The notes under the pieces are model-generated. The model was given only the letters and a program-made list of their open reading frames with translations, was not told where the DNA came from and ran no database searches. Below, piece by piece: positions 1 through 11,417 of a stretch of DNA of 64,000 nt. Where the stretch lies: the NCBI GenBank assembly GCA_029204225.1, contig CM055110.1, positions 3,382,875 through 3,446,874 on the forward strand, given 5' to 3'. The first letter of the stretch is position 1. Each line of letters starts with the position of its first letter. Source of the DNA: Diphasiastrum complanatum. Its lineage: Eukaryota; Streptophyta; Lycopodiopsida; Lycopodiales; Lycopodiaceae. Both the position numbers and the translations under genes were made by a program.

Positions 1-885
1 TAGCGAAGATCACTAGAAAGAATATTCTGCCATCCTATTGATGTAGCAATTTTTGGCTTCAAGATATCCCAAGTGTATATAACTAGACAAAGTCTTATAA
101 ACTTCACATGCGATGATCACCTGCTGTCACATGACATTACTCTTGGTAATTAGTTTCTACTCCATTGATCCTTTAAAGGTTATATGCATTTTGGCCATCT
201 GATTTACATTTAGGATGTCCAAGTCTCTGTTCCAAAGGAGCACCATCGAAAAACTGCAACTATTTCTAGCAAAACTTAAAACAAATTGTATTGTGCTCCT
301 GTTACATAGACATGTCATGTTTTTCTGCTCATCAAGCTACGTGTGGTTTCATTCAAGGTATGATTCCATTAACAATGTGAATTTTGCCACACACAAGAGG
401 TCATCTTGTGCACAAAAGACATCAATCACTCTCATTAAAGAGAGGGTTTCCAGAACAAACAAACAAATTTCAGATCATCAGGCACTATTTGGATCATATA
501 TCAATACCAGAACAAATGAGGCATCATCATACAGCCACTAGAATGTACTTGTCATAGACTCATAGACAGTAGGGCATATATTAGGAGGGATGTAAAATTA
601 AAACTAATGTGCATTTTCTGCACCCAAACGACATATTCTTTTACCTCTAAAGCACATACTGTACACACATGAAGGTCCATTTCATGGACTCACAAGATCC
701 ATGAGGATTCTATTATACATAAGTTGCCCAATAGATTTTCACGGGAACTTAAACACTTACCACAAGGACCTGTCAAAGATTCCCTTGGTACAAATCAGTG
801 AAACCTGGTTTGAGATTTTGCAAGAGCCAGCAAAGGAATTGTAAATTCTGAAATAAGCTACATGGAAAATAATTCATATTGATGT
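1..885. other. 3' flank of the plastid-protein gene, no gene recognised
   Basis: No supported coding sequence. A 108-codon plus-strand reading frame at 215-541 has no recognisable motif, a composition like the surrounding non-coding DNA and no flanking splice or expression signals. The part nearest 886 should contain the 3' UTR of the minus-strand gene. Confidence 0.5.
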
Positions 886-3800
886 TTAAGGAAGGATGTC
901 CACATAGCCAGAAGCAACTGCCACTCCAAGAATAATGGCAGGCGGAAGCAAAATGAATGCTGCAACAGCTGCGAAAAAAGGACCATCATTTCGCTTGGCC
1001 ACTTCATTCAAGTAATTTTGACGTCTGATGTTTCTCTTCTGTGAGACAGTTAAAGTCCTCAACGGTGCCGCAGAAGTCCCCAGTGGAATAGTCATTTCAC
1101 TGGCATCAGGATCATATTTTTCAGCAAGTTGCTCAGCAATTGTCCCTTGAGGCTTAGTTGAATCATTTTCTTCCCCTGCATCACAATCACAATACAAAAA
1201 TATCTGCAGTCACGCAGTGGCTCATTGAGTTAAATAGTGAATAAAGACACTGGCAAAAATTTCTGGGCCATCCTCCAATAGTGGTGGGTTGAAAATAACT
1301 TCCTTTTCCTCTACTTGAGGTCAGAAGTTCAACTCCGATGAGCTACTCAAATGAGAGCACGAGAATTCAGAAAAAATTCTTGGTCCCACAACACCATGCA
1401 ATTATCTTAATAACTGGACCAGAAAAAGTTATTAAGCATAGAATGTACCATATAGCCAGTTCATTGATGTTAGCATTAAGTAGTACAAATCCTGTCGATA
1501 CCCACGATGATGTTTCAACATTGACATTTTGCTTCATCACAAGAAATTAGCAACTTAAAACCCTCAGCTAGTGCCTTGCTTTCATCATACAAATCTGCTT
1601 ACTCTTTAAAATATTCGTTTGCTTTTGTAACAACTTGTTCCTACTGTTGTTTTTTCCTCCAACCATTTAGCCTTCACAGTGATGGTTATTGAGATTGTTT
1701 TGATACACAATAAAATCGTGCAGAATTTTTTTTATATACCAGCATTTTCCATATTACTAGCTATAAGGAGATAACAAGATAACAGAAGCAGAAAGGAAGA
1801 TTCTTAAAGGCTTTGACTTGTCTTCATTGCTACAGGTTTGGTACTGGGAACTCAGGGATATCAAAGTTCCTCTTATCAACTTGATGAAGTTATCACAGAA
1901 AACTTAGGGCTGCATGTATATCAGAATTATTCTTCAATAATCCTATAAGAGTGTTCAATATGCAAAGATGAAGGTGACAAGATTTCGAAAGTGTTGTGCA
2001 ACCTGGTGTAATCCCCGACAATTTCCTGGCATATTAAAATTCTTCTAGCTCCATTTAAATGAACTTCTTGCAAAATTGTGCCAAACTGGTAGCCTATGCA
2101 GCTTGAAGCAATATTTCAATGCTGGTTCATCCAGATTTGTAAAATATCTTGCTGAATAACTTCAACATTGCTTGCTTGCTAGTTTTGACTTTATCTTTCG
2201 TTTGAAGCAATATGAGAATGAGGACACCAGATATCCAGATGGTTCAACAGAAGTACTAATCCCTCTTGATGCAAGAAGGTAAAAATTATGACAAAAGACA
2301 CCCAGAACACTGATACAATAAGAGATGTACCAGTATAGGCTAATGAATGTAGAGCAATCACAATATAACGATCTCCAGAAGTATGGTTCTGAATCTAGGG
2401 CTAAATTTCATCTTATACGTTATAGTCCCTGATAATTCAACCAATGAGATGAAACTCACAATGCTTATATATCGTCATTACAGCCCTTAGCAACGGACCT
2501 AATAAGGACTGCAGGTCAGCTCCATAAATTGGAGCCCAAAAATAGCATATTAATAGATATCAATAATAACTCTGAGATTCAAAATATCCAACTTAGCAAC
2601 ATAACGATCCAAATGAAAATCACAAAATTGAGGTTCGTGGTACAAATAGCTAGTCATCCATATAATCGGTATTGTAATTGTCCCTGATCCACAACAGATA
2701 GTGTCTGCCTTGTCTCTGTAAGCAAGAAGAAACTAAAAGATTGATGCTATGAATGGAAAATGATGAAGCTGCAAAATGAACATGATTTTGCTGCCAAGAT
2801 GACGACAATTGTATATACACCAACCTTGTAGGGACAATTTACAGCAGTATGGCCTCTGTATGGCCTATAAAACAATTGTATGATCTTCTTTTTACTGCCA
2901 CTGTGAATCATTTAGGATATTCTTAATTTGATAGCTTGTACCCCCCGTTGTATGATTCTCCACAAAAACTCGCACTCCAGCTTTTTAGGAGCCATTTTCA
3001 AGCATTCCAACAAGTAGGGTGTCTCCATAATTTCTAAGATTGTCTTCAGAAACTTCGAGGGTTTTGCAACATGAAGGATTCCAGCACACAAGTTGAGAGG
3101 ACTACCTCACCTCACAACTAATTGATGTTTTGCAACACAAGCAGGAATTAATAAATGCAGCAACAACGAAAAGGTTAAGTATTTACTATCTATAAGCTGT
3201 ACTACAAGACATGACACTAATCAAATTGATAGGCAAGCACACACACTTGCAAGAAAATGGACTTCATAAACATAAAAGAGAACAAACCGAAGGTTACTAG
3301 TTACATCATATTGTGAAGAAAGAATGAACTATCTGAAGACTATACAATGCCACAAATTTTAGGTCCTAATTAGGTCAAGCTAACCTGCAGGTTTGGAACA
3401 TGCTTCTATAGGATCAATAGTATCATACTATCACTTTAATCAATAAATCTCCTACCAAATAGTAATTGACGGATTAAAAAAAAAAAGTAACATGAAGGTC
3501 CAAATGTCAATAATCAAGAGCAGACCCATGGTCCAAATAGTTGTGCATAACATCTATACTAATTAGAAAATTAATTTCCTTTTCCTGGCAAAATAGAATA
3601 ATGAAAATTATCAAATTAGTAATACTTTTTTTCAAAGCAACGCATCATCAGGTAGCGGTCAAATAATAACCAAAGTGTATACCAGAATGTCAAACAAGGC
3701 ATGACTAATACAGATGCAATCCTGCTTTTATTTTCCTTCTTTTGCACATAAACCCATTATTTGGCCCAACTTATGGATAATAAGATCTAATTCAGCCTTA

Positions 3801-5238
3801 TACTTTTGAAAATGGGCACCTCTGCAATGTTCCGGCTGCTAACAGTAGTTCACTATCTGCTAGGACAAAAGGTCCTGAAGACATACTAAGCAGTCATCAA
3901 TACAAACTACGCTTGGGAACAAAAATCATACAGCTGTTCACGAGTTTGATGAAATGTACGTGACTAACTAGCGTCTAAAAATGTTTTGATTTCAAAGGTT
4001 CCATCCAATCACAAAATCTAGCCAAGTCTCTGCCTTGTCCTAAGATTACATACCTTTGCTGGTATTCGATGTAATGTGCTCCAATAGATCCAAATGAGTT
4101 TGCGCAGCTCCTGTTGATCATCCAGCCATTTTGAAGAGTCAACAAAAATTCACAAGCTGCCACGTTTATTGGCCAATAGAATACTCATTCAACCTCTACA
4201 ATCTTTGTATGGCCAACAATCGGATAGCCAAGAGGACCAAACGAAATAAACTCCAAATTTCAAACTAGGAAGTTCCATTTATGAATAATAGATAGCAATT
4301 TATTCAAACTCGATGCAGTAAACAAGCACCAAGAATTTACAACCCTGATAAGCTTGTGAGTGGAGGCACTGTATTTTTCAAGATGTTTGCTACACGTTGT
4401 ATTTAAATACCTAATTTCCGTCAATAGGATATTACCAGATAAATTTGGGAACTAGTTGCTTTCTATTGCAGTAAATTAGGAAAGTTCAGTAGCATTGCAC
4501 TGCTACATACGTGCAATGTTCAACACTAGCATAAACAATCAAGCACAACGCCTTAGCAGTTTATGTCTAGGTGTCTTAAAACAATTGAGTACCTTAGGCT
4601 TATAACGGTATAATTGAAAATGATGTCCAACAATTTTCAAACAGTAGGGAACCTGTTTCAGCTTATAGTAAGTGGCCAACCTCAACGATAAAAACAATCC
4701 CAATCAAGGACTACAGGAGCTTCCGACGCAAGTAAGTCAGACTAGTCTGTGTTGTGAATTGAAACCTTGGTGTAAAGTGGGACCTATGTGAAGAATGAGA
4801 TAATATAGGCTGAGCTTATACAAGCCTTAAATTCCCATACACTATGAAAATGTTTCACTAATCGATTCAAGAAGAGGAGCGATTCTTACCGGATATAGGC
4901 CTAATGTCTGTGAAGCCCGTTTCTTCCCTACTCGCATCAGCTCTACATACTTCTGAGCCAGTCCTTAATCTCCTTTTCATCTTCAATTCACATTGACGCT
5001 TACATAATGAATGGCTGTTAGAACAGAATGGCCGATCAACGAAAAACCATAAACCGACCCTTCCAGTTGACGGCAAATGATGGCTATGGCTGAAAACGTT
5101 GTGACGACAAGACATAGATATTGCCAGGCTACAAGAGCACGAAACTATACTTGAGAAACAAGAATTTGTGGCGTAAAAAGTAAAGTGGTGAGGTAAATGG
5201 AATGCGTGTCCCGGTGTGCAGAGTAAAACAAGCGCCAT
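886..5238 (-). CDS. Predicted plastid-targeted single-pass membrane protein, two exons
   Basis: Exon 1 runs from 5238 down to 4890 (116 codons plus one base) and ends at a GTAAGA donor. Exon 2 runs from 1175 down to 886 after a GATGCAG acceptor, with TAA at 888-886. The phases match exactly: one base plus two gives a Gly codon. The product is 212 residues. The start is fixed by an in-frame TGA nine bases upstream, and the ATG is followed by GCG (Met-Ala). Residues 1 to about 95 are rich in Ser, His and Arg and poor in acids, as in a chloroplast transit peptide. A soluble acidic stretch follows, then a conserved-looking block PLGTSAAPLRTL, a basic segment (about 157-180), and one hydrophobic segment at about 182-208 containing a Pro-Pro pair, just before the C-terminus. 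I do not recognise the family with certainty. The layout suggests a thylakoid or envelope protein with a stromal N-terminal part. The G-boxes upstream fit a light-regulated photosynthesis gene; that role is inference. The intron is 3,714 bp. Confidence 0.75.
1176..4889 (-). other. Single 3.7 kb intron of the plastid-protein gene
   Basis: It is bounded by GTAAGA at 4889 and GATGCAG ending at 1176, phase 1. It is AT-rich and has no recognisable transposon ORF. One reading frame near 4163-3975 has splice-like edges but is not needed to join the flanking exons in frame. Confidence 0.7.
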
Positions 5239-5259
5239 AGAAATTCACAAAGAGGGACG

Positions 5260-5292
5260 TCAATGAGCAGCCCTCGCCCTCGCCATCGCCAT
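5260..5292 (-). promoter_or_regulatory. Upstream mini-ORF 2 (10 codons)
   Basis: ATG at 5292, TGA at 5262-5260, 21 bases before the main ATG. It encodes MAMARARAAH. If it lies in the transcript, scanning ribosomes would meet it just before the main start, so it could lower translation. Transcript start is not known. Confidence 0.45.
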
Positions 5293-5294
5293 CG

Positions 5295-5315
5295 TCAATG
5301 AGCAGCCATCGCCAT
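5295..5315 (-). promoter_or_regulatory. Upstream mini-ORF 1 (6 codons)
   Basis: ATG at 5315, TGA at 5297-5295, encoding MAMAAH. It shares its beginning (ATGGCGATGGC) and its end (GCTGCTCATTGACG) with mini-ORF 2, so the two arose by a short tandem duplication followed by GCGAGG repeat growth. Confidence 0.45.
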
Positions 5316-5395
5316 AACAAAATAAACTGGATCGCAAATTGGGATCCACGGAGCTTAATCGCACGCTGCTGCTCCTCCTAGCCGTGTGGATTCCT

Positions 5396-5432
5396 GCCAC
5401 GTGGCAGTCTCTGCCACGTGGACAAACGTGGC
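5396..5432 (-). promoter_or_regulatory. Double G-box plus ABRE-like element in promoter
   Basis: Two CACGTG cores (5398-5403, inside the perfect palindrome GCCACGTGGC at 5396-5405, and 5415-5420) and a third ACGTGGC core (5426-5432) lie within 37 bp, 160-190 bp upstream of the minus-strand ATG at 5238. G-boxes are the known binding sites of plant bZIP and bHLH factors such as HY5, PIF and ABF types. Closely spaced pairs are typical of light- or ABA-responsive promoters. Assignment to this gene is by position. Confidence 0.65.
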
Positions 5433-5449
5433 AAGATCTCAACGTCTAT

Positions 5450-8149
5450 GGCCCAATCTAACGGTGACGGCCTCTGAATCGCTGATGCCAATAAGATACG
5501 AGGGATTGAAGCGTGAGGAGAATGACGTTTTTGCAATTTGACGGGTCGACAGGTGCCATGCCTGGTGTCCTTTAATTTCAAGGGGCATGTCCTTTAGGCA
5601 CAAGGTGGAGGGAGCATAGTCTTTAATTTTAAGGACAAGTGTTTTTTCGTGGCTCACAATGGACTAGCCATTTCAAGTGCATGAAAACCCTCCATTGCCG
5701 GGTGTAGCTGGCATTGATCCTCGTCTGCCTCGCGCAAGTCATTATGCTATGCACGTAGTGGTTCATGGAACAGAAAAAGTTCAAAAAAAATAAATCCTTG
5801 ATTGTTCACGTCACATAAAGCATCTAGGCAAAGGGCTTTACAAGCCCCACCCAAAAACTTTACCCATCAAATACACAATGTTAAGCAAATATAACTCGAC
5901 AGAAACAAGGCTCCAAACATGACGACAACAAAGCAAGTGGGAATTCAAAGTAGCAATTTGAACCTTCATAATTTTTGTGTTTTCCAAGAATAAGTATATA
6001 CAAATTTTTCAGGATGCTCATTACCTAGTGGAATTGGGCTTGAGCATACAATTCTTGTGGATCTTGAAAATTTCTAATTTTCAGATTTAGTTGATTGTTA
6101 AATCTGAGATAGTGCTCCTTGGTGAAATAATATTCTGCCATAAACTCTATCCTACAGTAAACCAAAAAAATTACCCTTGTGCTTTGGTTGTCACAGTAGA
6201 TGAACGTCGGATGTGACTGGAAAAATTTGATATCTGCAAGCAGGTTTATCAGCCAAATTTCCTCCTTGGTAACATTTGTGATAGTTGTAAAATCCGATTC
6301 TGTGGAGGATGATGCTACTGAGGTCTAGTTGTTACATGAAATTAAGAGCATAAATCTAGAAGTCGATATTCTGATGTCGATACACTTTATCTCTTACCCA
6401 ACTCATCCCACCAACCTTGACCTCTTCATAATGTGTGTCCAGACACTCAAATCTTACATTAATAAACGGTCCAAATTGAGTTTGGGGGACCCACATTACC
6501 TAGTCCATAACAGTAGGACTTCATTACTTTCTACAAATTTGATTGGTTGTCATTTTCAGCCTCAAAGTAAAAAGTTCTCATGGATGGATTGTTGAAAATA
6601 CTTAACCAATCTTACAAATATGTAGCCTTCAAAGATGGATCGATTAACAAAATCTTGAAATGGTTTTTTTTTTTAATTTCTCTTCAAATTTTAGTGACAC
6701 ACATTATGTATGATGATGGTTGTTTGTCAGCTCATGGTAAGGATATCATCCTCTCGTTTAGTCCATAATTTTCTATACAAAATACAAATTAACCGAAACA
6801 TCAACACACACACACACACACACACATTCTTTGTTTAAGTTTGTAAATACATCAAAATAAAAAAGTACAATATTTTATTTATTAAATTATGCTCATTTAA
6901 TTAAAATATATTTATTAAACAGTATAAATCATCAAATTTTAGGTAATTAATTTTCAAATTTACCATAATGATATCAAAGCTGCGAGATAAATATTTTGGT
7001 TTTAACTTTTAACCATTCAAAAGCTATAGACTCAAGCAGAAAAATAATAATATAGCTAAAAAATAAAACAATTAGTTTAAATAAAAAAACCATGGCAGTC
7101 AAGAAGGAACACTCAAGAACAAAGTTAAACTAAAATCTTTTAAGTAGCATCAGGCCACGATCAGTTTTGCTGCTAGAATTATGATACTCAAACACATCAT
7201 ATATACCTATTCAGTATTTTTTTCAACCCTAAATCTCTAGACAAACCTTTTGCCAATGCTTAATAGTTGATCTCATGGAATGGTAGCAGAAACCTCTATA
7301 AATGAGACATTCTCATTCAGTTTCTTCCTAAAGATGGTGCTTTATATATGCCCAATTCTAAAAACAAAAGGTATTTTCCAAAACAGTTCCACTCCCTCTT
7401 AAACCCGAATCAATCTTGGAGTTTTAAAATTTTCCACTTTGTAGCCTACTTTGTTTGTATTAGGGACACCTTTTATGATTTTCTCATTTATTGGCTCTTT
7501 TATATTCAAAGGTTGTCAATCCCTCAAAAGCGTTGCCACTAATAACCTCATCCAACTTTGCAAGAGAGTTAGTGGAGATTCATGTTGCGGAAACCTTTTG
7601 GTACCCTAGGCTATTTTAACCTTTTCATGAACCACTATTTTCCAAGAGCCCCCACTTTAAGTCCACCCTCATCCATAAGGGTGTTAATTTATGCCCCACC
7701 TTGCTAGCCATGCCACCAGCCTCACTACTTAGAAACTTTTTGTTTTGAAAACTAGGTCATCTCTTTTCTCCAAATTATCCACCCTGATTATTAACACATA
7801 TTTATATAATGATTGAAACTTTCTTAATCCCCTTCAATTCCAAATCTATTGTACTCCCTTGTCTCATTATGGGGCAATGGCGCTACCATCTCCATACATG
7901 GATGGATCATATATGCACACCCTTTTTTTATGCTTAAAACCATGTATATTTTGTCCCTCCTACATGGTGTGCTCATTTGTAGCTACTAAGACTTCTTGGA
8001 CTCGCAATGTCCTCATAGCCACTATTTATACATCCCTTATAAAGTGGTGTTTGCCACCATGACTTCAAGGGAAATAATTGATGCAATGAAATACTTATAC
8101 TTGTATAGGTTGTGAATACCTTAATAGTAAGATATCATATCAAGTCTAG
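5450..8149. other. AT-rich spacer, no gene seen
   Basis: Several short open frames (for example 6329-6595, 7348-7542, 7859-8062) show no motif and lie in low-complexity AT-rich DNA. The only clear structure is a (CA)n run at 6804-6826. The right end may contain further decayed parts of the chromovirus remnant that starts at about 8150. Confidence 0.5.
6804..6826. repeat. (CA)n microsatellite
   Basis: Uninterrupted AC dinucleotide run of 23 bp. Confidence 0.95.
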
Positions 8150-9190
8150 GAGTAGTACATAACCAATAGTCAAATGCTTACTATTATATGCAAACTCATC
8201 TAAGGGTTGTACCTTTCCCATTGAAACTGTTTCAAGGATACATATGCCCTAAGAATTTGTTCCATGGTTTGATTAGTTCTTTCCATCTCACCATCTACTT
8301 GTAGATGATCAGAAGAGCTAAAGACTAAGGAAATTCCTCATTTTGTCAAATATGACTAATGAACTTCATATTCTAGTTACAATGTCCTTTGGTAATTTGT
8401 ACAATCTAGACAAACAGTCCACAAATGTATGGATAAATCATATGCCTTTCCAATTGTCTTGACAAGAACAAAGGTAACCAATCTAGTGATGCAATCAACT
8501 ATCACCCAAATCTATTCTTGGAAGACCAACCACAAAGTCCAATATAGAGATATTGTCCTACCTTTTGTTGGGGATCTAATGGATGTATCAAAAAACTAAC
8601 ATTTAAATGCTCAATTTTATTCAATTGGCACTTTCACATTCCATGCTTCAACACATAAGAACAAAGAGTTTCATATTTGGCCAATAGAAGTCTGTTCGTA
8701 CCAAGTCGTTACGTATGATGGATGTCGAGATGCCCAGCACAACGTACATTATGAGACTCATAAAGAATTTTTTGTTTTCTAGCATCATTCCTTGGCTTGC
8801 ATACCTTCCCATCCATAAACAAAAGTCCATTTTGAGTGAAAAACCAATTAATTACTCTTCAATGATAGGGAAAAGTCTGTAGAGATCTCCATGAAGGAAA
8901 GTTCACTCACTTCACCAATTCAACTACGTGCATGAGCAATCTTGTTAGAGGTATCTTTAATATAACATACTTCAAAGTCAAATTCATACATAAGTTCAAC
9001 CGAATGAGCTTTGTGCAAACCATAAATCTATTACCATACAAGCAACGATTCCACAATTTCAAGGCACAAATGACCACAGAGAATTCATTTTCCTATGTCA
9101 TATAATGCACCTAAGAACCTTTTTGTTTTAAGCAACTGATCCATCGTCATGTATAAGTAGAGCTCCTATCACTCATATTGGTGATTTTGG
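8150..9190 (-). mobile_element. Decayed chromovirus (Ty3/gypsy) pol remnant
   Basis: Read on the minus strand it holds broken pieces of RNase H (about 9120-9000), the linker, the integrase zinc-binding region (8830-8648, with a recognisable DFYWPNMK motif matching the family FYWP signature) and the start of the integrase core, with a TNQT-like stretch near 8260. It aligns colinearly by eye with the better-preserved chromovirus at 35,870-37,050, including the shared stretch around 8890-8920 and 36,720-36,760. Stops and indels are frequent and no reading frame survives. It is an old, dead insertion. Confidence 0.75.
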
Positions 9191-9419
9191 CTTTGAGCCA
9201 CATTTGTGAAGTGTGAATATCTTTCTCACAAGGACCTCTACAAATTATGAAAAGATCCATACTTTGGTCCTATTTGGCAAAAATGACTGATTGGAGTACC
9301 TGATATTGTTGGATTTGGTTACAAGGTGCTTAGATTGGAATGCAAGGTAGGAAAATAGAAGATCGATTTTTCATCCATAATAGATAATTATTTTGTGATG
9401 TAAAAGTGTGTGTACCAAG
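9191..9419 (+). mobile_element. Plus-strand gypsy pol remnant, left part
   Basis: At 9228-9285 the plus strand resembles the segment that on the minus strand at 36,640-36,700 precedes the integrase (the Lys-Asp-Pro-x-Phe-Gly-Pro-Ile-Trp region). It continues after the inserted 10.8 kb element at 20,242. It therefore represents a second remnant of the same kind of element in opposite orientation to 8150-9190. Confidence 0.5.
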
Positions 9420-9424
9420 TAGTT
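9420..9424. repeat. Target-site duplication TAGTT (left)
   Basis: Matches TAGTT at 20,242-20,246 directly after the right LTR. Confidence 0.9.
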
Positions 9425-10182
9425 TGTTGGAGGGTTAGTGGATCCCAAGGCAACCCTAACCCTAGTTAATAAGTGAGAGGGATTTGGCACCCTGCGTGTG
9501 TAAGTCCAACCCAATGATCACATAGTTATTTGATTAATTAGAATGTTAATAAAAGGACTTTAGGCCTTTTTGTGGGACTTTTAATGTCGCAGGGCCTAAA
9601 TGTCAAGTTAGTGAATAAAGTTGGGTTTCCCTACAATTTTGATGGTTCTCACACTTTTTTAAATTTGAATAAAAAGAGAGGCAAGACTGGACCAATAGGA
9701 TTCAGAGGCCAAGGTTCTCCTCTCTACTATAAAAAGGAACCAACTCGAGTTGCTCCTCGTGTTCATTTCCTCATTTCAATAAAGCAGATTGGTTCTCTTT
9801 AGAAATGGATTGATGATTGTCCTTGCTCTTCTTTTCTTTTTCTCCATTTCTCATGCTTTATTTGGATTTTGCTAATTGTTGGATTTGATCATTATTGGGA
9901 TTGCTATTTCTTATGCTTTTTGTGAGAGAGAAAGGGAGAGAGAGAAGAGTAAGTTTCTATCATTGTTGTGGATTTAGGGTTAATGGAAGTAGGGTTAATG
10001 GATGTAGTGTTAATGCTTAGTGTTAATGGATGTTAATGTTAGATCCTCCATTCATGTTGAAATCTGAACTATACTATCGCTCTCATGGGAACGAACCTCT
10101 GCGTGACAACTACCTCCGTCTCTTTGATGCTAGATTGACTAGATCTTGAATTCAGGTTAGGCAAGGAAAGAAATCGACTACA
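9425..10182 (+). repeat. 5' LTR of G1
   Basis: Contains a CCAATAGG box near 9690, a TATAAAAA box at 9728-9735 and a short GA-rich run (9932-9955). It ends in CTACA, two bases before the primer-site region. Confidence 0.95.
9728..9735 (+). promoter_or_regulatory. TATA box of the G1 5' LTR
   Basis: TATAAAAAGG about 35 bp downstream of CCAATAGG. The same pair is kept at 40,770 and 42,376 in the related element. In the 3' LTR of G1 the TATA is mutated to CTAAAAAAAG. Confidence 0.6.
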
Positions 10183-10186
10183 ATTT

Positions 10187-10203
10187 TGGAGCCGATGTCG
10201 GGG
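10187..10203 (+). other. Primer-binding site, tRNA-Asp type
   Basis: TGGAGCCGATGTCGGGG matches the complement of the plant tRNA-Asp 3' end (TGGCGCCGTTGCCGGGG) with three substitutions. It starts four bases after the 5' LTR. tRNA-Asp priming is known in Athila-like elements. Confidence 0.75.
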
Positions 10204-11417
10204 AGCTACGCCAATTTTTCCGTTTGCAGCATGTTTGACTGATGGTTAGCTTGCATTAGGCATCTTGTCGTGGCATGAATAGTGTTAAAACTGCATTGTA
10301 GGGGTAGTTTGGGATTGATGTTGCTAAATTTTGAGTGGATTTGCTTGTTTGAAATCTAATCTGATTATTAAACAGAGAAAGCTATTCAGATCACCAATCT
10401 TAAGATCCATTTGGATCTGAGATATCAGAGAAAATAACAAAAATTGGTCAAATCTTTTAAATTTGGTCAAAAAGAGACAAAAAGGCGTCATCAGAGCCCA
10501 AAACCTTTTACCCTTTTTCTAAAAACCTTCGCCGGGTTGCAGACACCTTTGGTTTTGTTTACAAAACCTTTAGTTTGAAGGGTGAAGATTAATTCCCAGC
10601 ATTCTAGAAACATCAGAAAAACCACCAAAAAACACCAAAAATTATCAAAACCATAAAAAAAAATACTAAAAAAGAACCTTCGCCCAATTCACTGTGCTTA
10701 GATGTGATTTAGATCTATCTAGTGCCAGGTCGACGAAGAATAATACCAAAAATAGAAAGGTTTTCAAAGGATCAGTTGTCATACTGTCATATTTTTGCCA
10801 AAAAACAGTCACTTTTTTGCAAAATTACCAGTATTACTCTTGATCCTTCGCCAGAACCTTCACCGAGTTTCCAGAACATTCTATTTATATAAAAATACTA
10901 TTTTTGAGTTCGGCAAAGATTTATCTTGATCAGATCACAAAAAATCTTGATTCTTACCCTCGTCAGATCACAAAAATTGTATTTTCTTGTGTCAGAAACC
11001 TTCGTCCGGTTGTCCATAGTTTTATCTGTGTCAGATCTTCCAGTTGAGAAGTCAGCGAAGGTTATTTTCCAAGAAATTCCCAAAAAAGTGTTCAAAGAGT
11101 TTTTATCCCAAAATAGCACTGTGGAACCTTCGTCGAGACAACCTTTGCCTAGAGAACCTTCGCCAGTCCTACTTTTAGTTTTTGATTTTCCAAATCAAGT
11201 CTCTATCAAAATTTGGATCAAATCTGATATATTCTGAATTGGACTCTAAGAGATTTATCATTTTTTGAGAAGTATCGATTGATCAAATTTTGGGTAGTTT
11301 TTCATCATATAGAATCAGATTCTTGAAAAGTGGAATAGAGCTAGCAGATCAAATTTGAGATAATTTTTGAAAAAATCTATATCCAATCTCATTCTCGATT
11401 TGATCTAAATTTGTAAG
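10204..11417 (+). other. G1 leader with repeated AACCTTCGCC motif
   Basis: A 1.2 kb untranslated leader without a long ORF. It holds nine copies of a motif close to AACCTTCGCCGAG: 10524, 10675, 10843, 10855, 10997, 11055 (reverse), 11125, 11140 and 11155. The spacing is irregular (12-170 bp), so it is not a simple tandem repeat. Confidence 0.7.

Noticed and set aside
215-541. 108-codon plus-strand frame
   Set aside because: No motif, no neighbouring exon, composition like non-coding DNA.
3975-4163. Possible internal exon of the plastid-protein gene (AG at the left edge, GTATGT donor near 4,050)
   Set aside because: Exons 1 and 2 already join in phase without it, and its translation has no recognisable feature. 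RNA data could revive it.
10524-11164. CRISPR-like array from the AACCTTCGCC repeats
   Set aside because: Repeats are short, variable, in both orientations and irregularly spaced; the DNA is plant nuclear.
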